DNA of 64,000 bases from Aureispira sp. CCB-E (GCF_031326345.1 NZ_CP133671.1:4154001-4218000); one strand, 5' to 3'. Positions 33,621-42,254 are shown, counted from the stretch's first letter. Numbers and translations are program-made. Notes: generated by a model from the letters alone, not told the origin.

Positions 33621-34511
33621 TTAAAGGCGTCTTATTAATCCCTCTCGTTCTAGGGCTGCTATTGCTTCCAGTCGGGTCACTTTGTCGAAAAAATCCATTT
33701 GCGCTTTCCACTCTTTCACTAAATTGTACATTCCCCAAGCGGCAAAAACACCTTTTCCGTTGCGCTTCTCGTCTACCATCCGACGATCATCCACATTATG
33801 ACCATTCACCAACTTAAAGAAGTCTAAGCCCGCTCGATCGGCTTTGTACCACCATATTTGGTCGGCGCTGTGCAGGTGAGCACTTTTGTTTCCATACATT
33901 AGATTTAATCCCACCGAACCAAACCACCACGCATTCCCGCCATGCCTTACACTTGTTAAGTTGTAGCCTTGACCATCTTTGGATAAAAAGTTTTCAATAT
34001 CTGCTCTTAGTGGGTCGGCATCGGGTTCAAACTTCCCGTAAACGGGATAAGTTAGGTATTGACCACTTGTGGCACCATCTACCAAACCGAACATTTTATC
34101 AATCGCTTTATTGGCGGCCGTACTAAATGCCCTGTTCCCTACTAAGGTTCGTCCCACCTTATGCTTGGCTCGGACAAAATCAGCGTCTTTTTTATTCAAT
34201 TGTATCTTTTCCATTCGATCCCGTATCAAGCGCAAACCATCGGGCGAGGTCATTAATACGGCTGAATATTCGGGCGTCTTGTCGGGGCTGTCCTTGTTGA
34301 CTAGCCCACTGTGTTGCAGCTCTGCTTCTGTATACAAACTCGTGGCATCCGTTCGACCTTGAACGGGAGGAGCTGCTCCTCCTTTTCGCTGCTCGGGTAC
34401 TTTGTCCTCTTCTTTTTGGGTCACCATCCAAATGGCAAAACCACCACCACCTAAAATCAAGACAATGGCAAGGAGCAACAAGGGTAATTTTAGGTTATTG
34501 GCTTTGTCCAT
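33621..34511 (-). CDS. Single-span membrane protein, 296 aa
   Basis: A helix at residues ~7-28 (LPLLLLAIVLILGGGGFAIW) precedes a soluble region of ~250 residues that is rich in Trp, Tyr and Gly (for example GGNAWWFGSVGLN). This is the largest of the membrane set and might be a transglycosylase-like or structural protein, but I cannot name a motif. It overlaps the upstream gene by 17 bp. Confidence 0.55.
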   Translation of the reverse strand: MDKANNLKLPLLLLAIVLILGGGGFAIWMVTQKEEDKVPEQRKGGAAPPVQGRTDATSLYTEAELQHSGLVNKDSPDKTPEYSAVLMTSPDGLRLIRDRMEKIQLNKKDADFVRAKHKVGRTLVGNRAFSTAANKAIDKMFGLVDGATSGQYLTYPVYGKFEPDADPLRADIENFLSKDGQGYNLTSVRHGGNAWWFGSVGLNLMYGNKSAHLHSADQIWWYKADRAGLDFFKLVNGHNVDDRRMVDEKRNGKGVFAAWGMYNLVKEWKAQMDFFDKVTRLEAIAALEREGLIRRL

Positions 34512-34839
34512 TTTTTGAAGAGATTAAAAGGATGATGAATAAAACCACCGCTACTCCTCCTCCGATCCAAACATAAGGACTGACTTTTTTTTCGGGTGGT
34601 GGTGGTGGCGTGTAGTTCGTTTCGGTCGTTGGCGTTTTTCCTGTAAACAAGGACACAAAATTCGTGATGCTATCCAAACCGCCTGCACTTGCTTCGATGA
34701 TCTCTGCCGTGTCGTTGCCTTTGGTGCTTTGAGCAGCTTCGCTTCGCTTTTCACTCAAGGTGCCTGTTTTGCCGCCAAACTGCCCTTGAAAGTCGGGTTT
34801 ATCAAATTCAAATTTGATTTTATTTAGTCCTGTACTCAT
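34495..34839 (-). CDS. C-terminally anchored membrane protein, 114 aa
   Basis: The soluble N-terminal ~80 residues end in PPPPPEK and one helix (YVWIGGGVAVVLFIILLIS). It contains GTLSEKR, also found at the start of the neighbouring protein at 34839-35144, so the two may share a partner. It overlaps that gene by 1 bp. Confidence 0.55.
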   Translation of the reverse strand: MSTGLNKIKFEFDKPDFQGQFGGKTGTLSEKRSEAAQSTKGNDTAEIIEASAGGLDSITNFVSLFTGKTPTTETNYTPPPPPEKKVSPYVWIGGGVAVVLFIILLISSKNGQSQ

Positions 34840-35144
34840 TATTTAGCGGTTTTGATAAGGTTAAAACAAAGTGCCAACAAGACCAAAACAACACTTCCTT
34901 TAAAGGCTAGGCTTATCCCTTTTTCAAGCCCGCAATACACACATTTTTTATCTTGTATCGGAGTTGTTGGTGGGGCTGTTGGTGTTGGGGTAGGATTTGC
35001 CACTAAAGTGGGTTCTTTGGGCTTGGGCGTTTCTTCTACAAGCTTTAAGGCGGGTTTTTCTGCCTTGGGAGGGCTGCTTGTTGTGGTGGCTGTTGGGCTA
35101 ATAGTCGCCGTATTTCTTTTTTCTGATAAAGTGCCTAAACTCAT
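34839..35144 (-). CDS. C-terminally anchored membrane protein, 101 aa
   Basis: MSLGTLSEKRN is followed by a Pro/Thr-rich linker, a CVYCGLEKG motif and a C-terminal helix (SVVLVLLALCFNLI). The CxxC could bind metal or form a disulphide. It starts 3 bp after the previous gene. Confidence 0.55.
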   Translation of the reverse strand: MSLGTLSEKRNTATISPTATTTSSPPKAEKPALKLVEETPKPKEPTLVANPTPTPTAPPTTPIQDKKCVYCGLEKGISLAFKGSVVLVLLALCFNLIKTAK

Positions 35145-35147
35145 GAG

Positions 35148-35417
35148 TTATTTGGTTTTTGAGGTAAAAGAATAGAGGAGTATGATTAGGACGATCGCTG
35201 CAACTACTGAACTACTAATGATAAAAATTTTAGTCCGTTGTTTGCGTTCTGCTCGATCTCTAGCGTCTTGGATGACTTCGGCTTGAGCTTGCGCTCCAAA
35301 AATGTTAGCCAAATCTTTGCCGCTTAGTCCGTGGTTGCCGATCCCGCCGCTTAATAGGTCGATCCCTATGTCGCCTGTTTGTATATCGCCAACAACGCCC
35401 GTTTGTGCTAATGCCAT
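35148..35417 (-). CDS. C-terminally anchored membrane protein, 89 aa
   Basis: The N-terminal ~55 residues are Gly/Ala-rich and followed by a basic region and a helix (IFIISSSVVAAIVLIILLYS). It is the first gene after the terminator-like hairpin downstream of the candidate capsid gene. Confidence 0.55.
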   Translation of the reverse strand: MALAQTGVVGDIQTGDIGIDLLSGGIGNHGLSGKDLANIFGAQAQAEVIQDARDRAERKQRTKIFIISSSVVAAIVLIILLYSFTSKTK

Positions 35418-35448
35418 AGAATTGGGTTTTGTATTTTATGGATTAAAA

Positions 35449-35482
35449 AAAGCCAATCACCAACACTTTGGCAATTGGCTTT
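35449..35482 (-). terminator. Hairpin downstream of candidate capsid gene
   Basis: AAAGCCAAT pairs with ATTGGCTTT (9 bp, 16-nt loop), flanked by A- and T-runs. It would cut transcription after the candidate capsid gene and so favour its expression over the membrane genes. Confidence 0.6.
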
Positions 35483-35510
35483 AGTTATAATTAGGGTTTA
35501 GTTTTGGGGC

Positions 35511-36191
35511 TTATTTAATGTAAGTCGTCTCAATGGTCATATTAACCGCAACACCTTTGTAAATAGGCATTTTTAAGAAGGAAAAACCATCTAAATAGGC
35601 GTTGATCCCTGTTAGGGTTCTAATGGTCGTTTGTTGGTCTTTAGAATCTGACTTTGGATAAACATGGTTGTTGTCTCCTGTGCTTGTTCCATCGTGTGCA
35701 AATTGACGCTCAACCACTCGACCAGTAAAATGTTTGTCATCGTCTGCATCTACGTGAATCCCATTGATACGCAGAGCGGTACCACGTTTTGCCAAATCGG
35801 CAATAATGTTCAAGGTGTCTGCTCCAAACGTGCCACTAACTTCTAGTTTGTTGTGAGGCGTGGTGTCTACTCCAAAAATAGGCAAGCTATCGGCATTTAC
35901 CCCCAATAATAGATCTGTTTTGGCTGGGTTTTCTGCCACATTCGGCATCAATACCGTTAGCTCTATTTGTCCCTCTTCGCTGTGTCCTTTTTGGCTAGAA
36001 ATTAAAGAATAATTGGCATCAACAATGCCTCCTTCTGCCTCTACTTCGCTGATTAATTCCCATTCCAATGGAGCATCCGCAGGCATTGGCATATACGACT
36101 TTTTGCCGTTAATCATGGCATTTGGAGTGGCCACACATAACTCAGCGGTGATAGGGGTGTAAATTCGGATTACTTCGGTTTTCTTCATCAT
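35511..36191 (-). CDS. Candidate major capsid protein, 226 aa
   Basis: The protein is soluble, beta-rich and without signal or membrane segments, unlike its neighbours. A partial terminator lies directly downstream and membrane genes lie on both sides, the setting of a strongly expressed structural gene. The sequence has no family I recognise; a jelly-roll fold is suggested by the alternating beta pattern. The length is shorter than most double jelly-roll capsid proteins. The capsid role is inference from context. Confidence 0.45.
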   Translation of the reverse strand: MMKKTEVIRIYTPITAELCVATPNAMINGKKSYMPMPADAPLEWELISEVEAEGGIVDANYSLISSQKGHSEEGQIELTVLMPNVAENPAKTDLLLGVNADSLPIFGVDTTPHNKLEVSGTFGADTLNIIADLAKRGTALRINGIHVDADDDKHFTGRVVERQFAHDGTSTGDNNHVYPKSDSKDQQTTIRTLTGINAYLDGFSFLKMPIYKGVAVNMTIETTYIK

Positions 36192-36526
36192 TAAGATTTA
36201 GTTTTTAATTGTTGTTTTAAAAAAGAGTACACTTGCTTCAACTTGCTTTGAAACCATTGAAAAGACTGTTTAATAATTGCTTGGTTGGTCACAAAGAAAA
36301 ACACCAAAGAAATTAGCATGAATAGGCATTTAAAGGTATCTAGTAGTATGATAATGCCTTGTTGGTGGGCGATGCTCTGAGAGAGCGTGATAATTGCCTC
36401 CGCTTGATTTTTTAAGCCGTTTAACAAGAGGTCTTGTACTAGGCTGTCGATTTGGTCGCTAAGGTTATAAACACCAACATTAAAAAAGGTGAGTAGCCAA
36501 TTGAAGGGCTTTTGTAATGCTTTCAT
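36191..36526 (-). CDS. Membrane protein, 111 aa
   Basis: It has hydrophobic segments around residues 5-20 and 60-85 (LFMLISLVFFFVTNQ). The stop overlaps the next gene by 1 bp and the start lies 1 bp after a 36-aa membrane ORF, so all three are coupled. Function unknown. Confidence 0.5.
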   Translation of the reverse strand: MKALQKPFNWLLTFFNVGVYNLSDQIDSLVQDLLLNGLKNQAEAIITLSQSIAHQQGIIILLDTFKCLFMLISLVFFFVTNQAIIKQSFQWFQSKLKQVYSFLKQQLKTKS

Positions 36527-36527
36527 T

Positions 36528-36638
36528 CTATAGGAATTTTTTCTTTATCACCATCAACAAAAGGACGGTTACTCCGACCAAAGCAATGGATAAATAATCT
36601 AGTTTGATCTCAAACACAATTTCGTTTGGAATTAGCAT
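36528..36638 (-). CDS. Very small membrane protein, 36 aa
   Basis: The frame MLIPNEIVFEIKLDYLSIAL then VGVTVLLLMVIKKKFL holds one helix and a basic end. It is tightly spaced with the next gene. It is too short for usual gene finders, but its composition fits the small membrane proteins of this operon. Confidence 0.5.
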   Translation of the reverse strand: MLIPNEIVFEIKLDYLSIALVGVTVLLLMVIKKKFL

Positions 36639-37011
36639 AAAAAATAGGGTTTAGTTTTTCATCGTAGAGGGTTTTTAGGGTTTGTTTTTGGTTGCTTTGT
36701 TTAGTGTTACAAAGATGAGGCAAAAAGTACCACAAAAGCGAGTTTTTATGCCTGTTTCAGGGCGTTTTGTGGCGTATTTCGGGCAATTACGCCTATTATG
36801 TGTTACTCTAAAAACTGGGGCGTATATGTTTGTTTTGAGGGGGTTGCAAAGAAAGTTTTTTTTGAATTACGGCTGTTGTTTGTAGTTTGGGTTAGAAATA
36901 TTGAAATAAATAACACTACATACACAAAATACCTATAGGAACTTTCTGTCATGTATTTTTGTATTAAAAGATAAACTCTCTCATCATTTTTTAACTCAAA
37001 CACCCCTGCAT
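36639..37011. other. Intergenic region between divergent genes
   Basis: About 370 bp with no supported gene separate the leftward virion-type operon and the rightward gene at 37012. GC content is higher on the left (GGGCGTTTTGTGGCG) and falls to AT-rich on the right, marking the edge of an inserted segment. The operon promoter is presumably here. Confidence 0.4.
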
Positions 37012-37776
37012 ATGAAATTTTCAAGTCTAAATAAAACAATTAATCTATTTATTATTGGTGCATCAATCCTAGCTAATTACTGTATTTTAGAATATACCCT
37101 AGGGCTTAATTGGCTTAATATTCCACACACACAAATATCAGATGGAATAAAACCTACCTTGCTACTTTTAGCTATACTTGTGTTTGTTTTTCTTGGACTA
37201 ATAATAGAAGCAATGTCACTTTTTTTGAGAGAAATACTTCGAACTCTTTTTAATAAAAAACAAACTATCAAAAGTTCATTAATTAAATTAACGCCAATAG
37301 GCAGAATGGCAAGCCACTATGATTATTGGAAAGAAAAATATATTATTCTTTTAAAAGAAAATGGTAATATGTTCTACAATAACATTGAAAGTAAGCATAT
37401 TAGGGGACTTGGTGCTCAATCTCTATTAGATGAAGCTCCTTTACACCTAATTGAATGGGTAGTAAAGCATCACGCAACTTATCTTTTGGCATTTAATTAT
37501 ATCATTTTGGTATCCTTGAATGTTATTTTTATACTTTGTTCTTCTATTTCTCTCCTTTATAAAATCCCTATCATATTAGGGCTACTAGTTATAATCTACC
37601 TACTAGTTATTTTAGCTATAGACAAGTTCACTTATTCCTATACTTTAGTCTACAGGTTTGCTGCCAAAAAGATTGGAATTGAATCTAATAATTTGATAAA
37701 CAATCAAAATGATACAGGTTCTACCGTGAAAGATAGTCTAGGCAAAAAAGATGAACTAAATTTTGATATTGAATAA
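37012..37776 (+). CDS. Four-span membrane protein inserted against the operon
   Basis: The 254-aa protein has hydrophobic helices at about 10-33, 45-72, 150-176 and 180-204, with a charged loop between. It is the only plus-strand gene among the leftward genes and is noticeably more AT-rich. It looks like a late insertion (a moron or cargo gene), perhaps for host benefit. No family is recognised. Confidence 0.6.
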   Translation: MKFSSLNKTINLFIIGASILANYCILEYTLGLNWLNIPHTQISDGIKPTLLLLAILVFVFLGLIIEAMSLFLREILRTLFNKKQTIKSSLIKLTPIGRMASHYDYWKEKYIILLKENGNMFYNNIESKHIRGLGAQSLLDEAPLHLIEWVVKHHATYLLAFNYIILVSLNVIFILCSSISLLYKIPIILGLLVIIYLLVILAIDKFTYSYTLVYRFAAKKIGIESNNLINNQNDTGSTVKDSLGKKDELNFDIE

Positions 37777-37822
37777 CTACTAATAACAACCTACATATAT
37801 CAATTTTTAGTTTCTTATTGAT

Positions 37823-38437
37823 CTACTTTTTTAATTGAAACAACCGAACCCCAACATTAACACTATGCACATTCTGCAACAAATCATAATCATAACCAAC
37901 CGCCCAACCCTTCGCAGAAACAAATTGTAACCCAAGCCGAATGCTTGAAAATTGATTCACATTCCCACCAACGCCACCCGTTAGCAACAACGTACTAACG
38001 GGCGTTGGAACAGGCTTTAAAACCTCTATTTTCTTAGTAATCAATTTGGGTATTTTCAACTTATAATCCAAAGCATTCTTCAAAAGCGATCCTTTGACCG
38101 TCGATTCATAATAAAGCGTCAAATTCTCGTCCTCTATACTATCCCTATATAAGTTTGCCTTTTCGTGCTTAGAAGTATCAATTTTAGCGGTTGGAACGCT
38201 GCTCCCTGTACTGTCTACATAAACAATAATAGGCTTTGGGGTGGGTTGCCTTGGCATTTGTATAATAATAGGCGGTGGTGCTGTCGTGTCGATGGATATA
38301 ATTCTTTCTTGAGGCGGTGCTGTTGGTTCTGTTGAAAAGCGAACGTTTATTATATCCGAGAGCAAATAAAAGGTACTAAGCGCAAGGTTTGCAATAAGCA
38401 AAATATACAGCAATCTATTTTTGTTTTGATTCGTCAT
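37823..38437 (-). CDS. Membrane-anchored lysis-type protein, 204 aa
   Basis: One N-terminal helix (LLYILLIANLALSTFYLL) is followed by a Pro-rich linker, a charged helical stretch and a C-terminal beta hairpin region (LLLTGGVGGNVNQ, GYDYDLLQNVHSVNVG) that resembles outer-membrane strands. This layout, next to an amidase, suggests a protein bridging inner and outer membranes, like a spanin. The element 1 copy is frameshifted. It starts 2 bp after the amidase stop. Confidence 0.6.
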   Translation of the reverse strand: MTNQNKNRLLYILLIANLALSTFYLLSDIINVRFSTEPTAPPQERIISIDTTAPPPIIIQMPRQPTPKPIIVYVDSTGSSVPTAKIDTSKHEKANLYRDSIEDENLTLYYESTVKGSLLKNALDYKLKIPKLITKKIEVLKPVPTPVSTLLLTGGVGGNVNQFSSIRLGLQFVSAKGWAVGYDYDLLQNVHSVNVGVRLFQLKK

Positions 38438-38439
38438 GG

Positions 38440-39033
38440 CTAAGAATGGTATTTAATAAAGTTTTCGATAATATCCACCACATAGGCGGCAGCTCTGTCT
38501 CTTCCCTCACTCGATAGCAAGTACTTTTTACATTCCTCGTAATTGTCCATAAAGAACAGCTCCAAGATAATGGCGGGGTTATCTGTCTTGGCAAGTATAT
38601 CCCAATTCTTGCGTTTGATCCCTCGAAATTTACTTTCGGGAAAATGCTTTTTAAATAAAACTTCTGTCCATCTTGCCAAAGCTTGGCTTTTGGAACTGGA
38701 CTGTCTAGCGATCCACGTCTCGCAACCATGACCACCGCCTGCATTAGAATGTAGATCAATTAAAAAAGTCCTCTTTTGACTCTTTTTGTATAAGTAATCT
38801 GCCCTTGAAATTCGGGTACCCATTCTAATATCTTGCTGTTCGGGTACCAAATCATAAAAAGGAATGCCCTTGGCGGTGAGCTGCTCTATAACACGGGCTT
38901 TAATTGCTCGGTTGTATTCCCCCTCGTAAATGGTCGTTCCATCCTTAAAAGTGTATCGTTTGCCCTTGGTTTGGTACACGCCGCCAATCATGCCGCCGTG
39001 TCCATTTCCAAGAACTGGAATTAGTCTGTTCAT
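38440..39033 (-). CDS. N-acetylmuramoyl-L-alanine amidase (Amidase_3), element 2
   Basis: The 197-aa protein has His12 (GNGHGG), Glu37 (YEGEYN), His95 (LIDLHSNAGG) and Glu158 (ELFF), the zinc and catalytic residues of the Amidase_3 family. It is likely the endolysin. It lacks a signal peptide. The copy in element 1 is nearly identical and intact, implying recent divergence or gene conversion. Confidence 0.88.
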   Translation of the reverse strand: MNRLIPVLGNGHGGMIGGVYQTKGKRYTFKDGTTIYEGEYNRAIKARVIEQLTAKGIPFYDLVPEQQDIRMGTRISRADYLYKKSQKRTFLIDLHSNAGGGHGCETWIARQSSSKSQALARWTEVLFKKHFPESKFRGIKRKNWDILAKTDNPAIILELFFMDNYEECKKYLLSSEGRDRAAAYVVDIIENFIKYHS

Positions 39034-39038
39034 GGTCT

Positions 39039-39458
39039 TTAGGAGTTGTTTAAATCGGTTTGGTGTTCGCCTTGAACCTCAAACCTTGTTTGATGCAAAT
39101 AGGCTTCTAAAATACGGTTGGAGTGACTCTTTTCGTATCTTGATTGTTTGCCTTTGGCTTTGATTCGTTTGTTGTATTTCGGCAGATAGTAGCGTTTTAA
39201 AACCGTTTCGATGTTCCGAAACAATAAATGGCTTTGGACCACTTCAAACGTAAGGCGATTGCGGTTTAAGTGGCTCAAGCTGCCGCCTTTTTGAAAGTGC
39301 CGCATCACTGCCTTGTAGATGTTGTTGGACGATCCTATAAAAAGGACCGTTTCATTTCGGCGTATGAGATAAATGCCTGTTTTCTTGCGAAATCTACTTA
39401 AATGCTTTTGAGGAATCGGAGGTTGAACGGTCAAAGTTTCTGCTTTGACGCTCGTCAT
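39039..39458 (-). CDS. GIY-YIG-like protein, 139 aa
   Basis: GIYLI at 28-32 and LFIGSS at 39-44 followed by a basic helix match the start of the GIY-YIG nuclease fold (GIY...YIG). The second motif is LFIG rather than YIG, so activity is uncertain. The 3' end of this gene is preserved in element 1 as the tail of a fusion gene (16978-17229). It starts 40 bp from the next upstream gene. Confidence 0.65.
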   Translation of the reverse strand: MTSVKAETLTVQPPIPQKHLSRFRKKTGIYLIRRNETVLFIGSSNNIYKAVMRHFQKGGSLSHLNRNRLTFEVVQSHLLFRNIETVLKRYYLPKYNKRIKAKGKQSRYEKSHSNRILEAYLHQTRFEVQGEHQTDLNNS

Positions 39459-39498
39459 AAATTAGGTGGTTTATAGATTGTTAGAAATAGAAGGATGC

Positions 39499-39972
39499 TT
39501 AAAATTCAAAGGTATTAAAGAACTCGTCTAGGTCAATCACTTTGTTGCCCTTTTTGGTCACTTCTGTAAATACAAATTGGTCGCCTTCTCCATAGTGAAT
39601 CAATAGACGTCTATTTTTTAAAGCTTTCAAGACCAGTTTTGTTGTGTTTTCTGTTCCCAATTCATCCAGGACATAACCTTTGAGAACTTCGGGTAGGGTC
39701 TCCAATTGCTTTTTAAACAATTCTTGAATCAAGGCGCCTGCATCAAACGCTCCAACCTCTTTTTTGTGGTGGTCAAAGAATTTACCAACGGCGTGATTTT
39801 CCATTTTTAGCAAGACCAAAGACGTTTCAAAAGGATTGCATTGATGTTTGTCTGCTGTTTCTAAGAACAAAGAATCTAGCATCATGCTTAAATCTTCTCT
39901 AATCTGTGGCAAGCGCTTAAAAAATAGTTTCTTAAATTGGGCTTTGGGGCTTAATTTATCAAAAATGTTCAT
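39499..39972 (-). CDS. Hypothetical protein, 157 aa
   Basis: The protein is soluble, mostly helical and acidic towards its end (DLDEFFNTFEF). It follows the ATPase gene by 8 bp and may act with it. No family is recognised. Confidence 0.55.
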   Translation of the reverse strand: MNIFDKLSPKAQFKKLFFKRLPQIREDLSMMLDSLFLETADKHQCNPFETSLVLLKMENHAVGKFFDHHKKEVGAFDAGALIQELFKKQLETLPEVLKGYVLDELGTENTTKLVLKALKNRRLLIHYGEGDQFVFTEVTKKGNKVIDLDEFFNTFEF

Positions 39973-39980
39973 CGTTTAAA

Positions 39981-40694
39981 TTACTTTTTTTTAGTTTTTG
40001 AATTGGTTGTAGAAGTACGTTTCTTTCTTGGTTTTTTGTAAGGGGTATAAGTCATTTTTCCTGTATTCATTTCTAAGGTGCAATAGCTGTATTGAGGTGC
40101 CACTTGTAATTTTTCATAGGCGGCGATCATCTTTTTACTGTGTGGAATTTTATCCGCACTCGAGAAACAAGGCGCTACATTATTCACAAAAAAGCGGGCA
40201 AAGGTCAAGGCGCCCCACGCTCCTACTGGAAACTGGCTTGGCATATGAAAGACCACCCCCAACCAAATGTCCACGTGTTTCGATCCAAAAAACAGAGAGT
40301 TCATTTCAAAGGTTAAACGGCTACCAATAATACCCACCGCATCATCAATAATAAAAAAGGTACCTTCGTAGCCTTCCTCGGTCATTTCTAAGAACAACAG
40401 ATCTCTAATTTTGCGGTGTCTGCCTCTTCTTGCTCGAACCTTTTTTCCTCTAAACAAACGCATAAAAGAGCTTTTAAAATCGTGTAGTTTGCCTTTGTAT
40501 TCAAAAAGCAGCGTTTTGCCTTTTTCGTCAATGTCTAGCTTAATAGAAACGTAGCCTTGCCAGTCCTCCTTCCTGCCTGCATTGTAGACAAAAATCGTCT
40601 CTCGTTTGGCACTATTCGCAAACTTTTCCATCGCAAAGGTTTTGCCCGAATGCGGCCGCCCAAAATGCGTAATGACAACGGGTTTATTATCCAT
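39981..40694 (-). CDS. P-loop ATPase, putative genome-packaging type
   Basis: Walker A is GRPHSGKT at residues 12-19 and Walker B is GTFFIIDDAV with Asp117/118. The small size (237 aa), lack of extra domains and basic C-terminal tail resemble the FtsK/HerA-type packaging ATPases of membrane-containing tailless phages, and also Zot-like proteins of filamentous phages. Its neighbours (membrane proteins, lysis genes, no terminase) fit a virus that packages DNA through such an ATPase. It overlaps the upstream gene by 8 bp. Confidence 0.65.
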   Translation of the reverse strand: MDNKPVVITHFGRPHSGKTFAMEKFANSAKRETIFVYNAGRKEDWQGYVSIKLDIDEKGKTLLFEYKGKLHDFKSSFMRLFRGKKVRARRGRHRKIRDLLFLEMTEEGYEGTFFIIDDAVGIIGSRLTFEMNSLFFGSKHVDIWLGVVFHMPSQFPVGAWGALTFARFFVNNVAPCFSSADKIPHSKKMIAAYEKLQVAPQYSYCTLEMNTGKMTYTPYKKPRKKRTSTTNSKTKKK

Positions 40695-41589
40695 AGCCTA
40701 ATATTTTTCTTATTTCTCTGTCCTTTTTCCCTTGGTCGAGCAGCTCCTGCACTTCGGGGCTGGGCAGCTCGTCCGCCAAATCTACTTTTAAATAAGTACC
40801 TTTTGCCGTTCGGTTGTATTTCCCCGCTGCATTGGTCTCAAATACTTTGCGCTGCTCTTGGTACTCTTTTAAATGCGTGTAATCCGTTTGCTGCTCGCCT
40901 TCCACTTCCTCTGCTTCTATTTCGGTGGCATTGGTTTCAGTCATCGGTTCATTTTCTTTTGAAGCTGCTTTTTTCTTTTCGGCAGCTTTTAGTTTTTTCT
41001 GTTCCTCCTTTTTCAACTGGAAGCGATCCAACAAGGCTACACCCAAAGGGGGCAAACTCCACATCGCTAAAGCTGCCATTAAAGCCCCAAAGGGCGATAA
41101 TTCGGTGACTTCTTTGGTCGCTAAATATTCTTTGATACACTCGAGTAAAATCTCTTTCATTTCCTCATCCGCCACATACTCGCCCAAATGTTCCCCACTA
41201 ATTTTACTGCAGAGATTCGCTTTCAACAAATCCGCTTTATCCAAAAACTTTGCCCCCAATCGTTCCAAGTTTTTGCGGTTCTTTTCGCTGCTGATCCGTT
41301 CGTTTACTTGCTCTACTTTTTCAGTTGGTGGCGGTGTATTTTCGTCGCCCTGGTAATCTTCCAAGGGGTCGCCCTCTCCTTCCTCTATTTCCTCCAAATC
41401 GCCTTCCTCTTCATCCTCTTCTTCCTCTTCCCAATCGTTCATCAATTGGTCAAATTCCGTTTCGTCCTCCTCGGTATATTCCTTGTCCAAATCCTCCATA
41501 AAACCATCAAAATCGCTTGCTATTTCTTCTTGAAAATCGTTCGATTCTTCGTTCATGGTTTCTTGAATTGGGGCTGTTGGTTCGTTCAT
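40687..41589 (-). CDS. Acidic membrane-associated protein, 300 aa
   Basis: The first ~100 residues are strongly acidic (long Glu/Asp runs). A hydrophobic segment follows near 163-180 (FGALMAALAMWSLPPLGVALL), then Lys-rich and Glu-rich helices. It overlaps the ATPase start by 8 bp, so the two are probably made together. It may be a virion membrane protein linked to DNA packaging; function is inference. Confidence 0.5.
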   Translation of the reverse strand: MNEPTAPIQETMNEESNDFQEEIASDFDGFMEDLDKEYTEEDETEFDQLMNDWEEEEEDEEEGDLEEIEEGEGDPLEDYQGDENTPPPTEKVEQVNERISSEKNRKNLERLGAKFLDKADLLKANLCSKISGEHLGEYVADEEMKEILLECIKEYLATKEVTELSPFGALMAALAMWSLPPLGVALLDRFQLKKEEQKKLKAAEKKKAASKENEPMTETNATEIEAEEVEGEQQTDYTHLKEYQEQRKVFETNAAGKYNRTAKGTYLKVDLADELPSPEVQELLDQGKKDREIRKILGYG

Positions 41590-41614
41590 GTTTTTTAGGT
41601 TGTTTTTTAGGTTT

Positions 41615-41800
41615 TTGAAATTCTTTTGAAATCATTTTGTCAGCACTTTTGAAAAAATATAGTAAAAATCTTGAAAAGTGCTTTTTTAGCCTTTAAACGC
41701 ATTTTTTTGCTTTTGAAAGCGTTTTGAAACAATTTTGAAAACGCTTTGAAATTCTTTTGAAATCCTTTTGAAAATGCTTTGTGAATGGCTTTGATTTTTC
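41615..41800. repeat. CTTTTGAAA repeat region, possible replication origin or terminator
   Basis: The 213-bp gap between 41589 and 41803 carries many degenerate copies of TTTTGAAA. It also holds a 10-bp-stem palindrome, AAAGCGTTTT with AAAACGCTTT, and a second hairpin GCACTTTT with AAAAGTGC. No gene is present. Such repeat clusters can serve as origins, but a regulatory role is equally possible. Confidence 0.5.
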
Positions 41801-41802
41801 TT

Positions 41803-42189
41803 TTAAATCGCTTGTAATTCTTTTAGAATTTCTTTTAAATAATTAATCGCTTGTATCCTTCCCAACTGTTCAGAAATCGTTACTTTTTCAAAGCCTTCTG
41901 AACGATCCGACAAAAACAAGGGATCATCCTCTTCAATATCAAATAAAGCGTTGTACTCCTCCTCTTCCAGTGCTTTTATTTTTGCTTCAATTTTCGCACA
42001 AGCAATGCGCTTGGTACGGTCGGGCTGTGGGTCGCTTTGGTGATTGCCTTGTACTTCTTTTTCTTCCTGTTCTTGAGGAATTGCTCGACATTTGCTCACG
42101 TTTAAAATAGTCGTGCGAGTTACTTTGTAATGCGTGCCTAAAATGGCAATTTGAGAACCTTTGCTTAGTTTTAAATTTTGATTGCTCAC
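41803..42189 (-). CDS. Hypothetical protein, 128 aa
   Basis: The N-terminal ~30 residues (LSKGSQIAILGTHYKVTRTTI) look like a small beta domain, then a Gln/Glu-rich linker and an acidic helical C-terminus. Function unknown. Directly upstream (42215-42245) lie two copies of ATTAGTGATAGAATG. Confidence 0.5.
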   Translation of the reverse strand: MSNQNLKLSKGSQIAILGTHYKVTRTTILNVSKCRAIPQEQEEKEVQGNHQSDPQPDRTKRIACAKIEAKIKALEEEEYNALFDIEEDDPLFLSDRSEGFEKVTISEQLGRIQAINYLKEILKELQAI

Positions 42190-42254
42190 GATAGATAATT
42201 TTAAGGTTATTAGATTAGTGATAGAATGATTAGTGATAGAATGGATTGTAAAAA

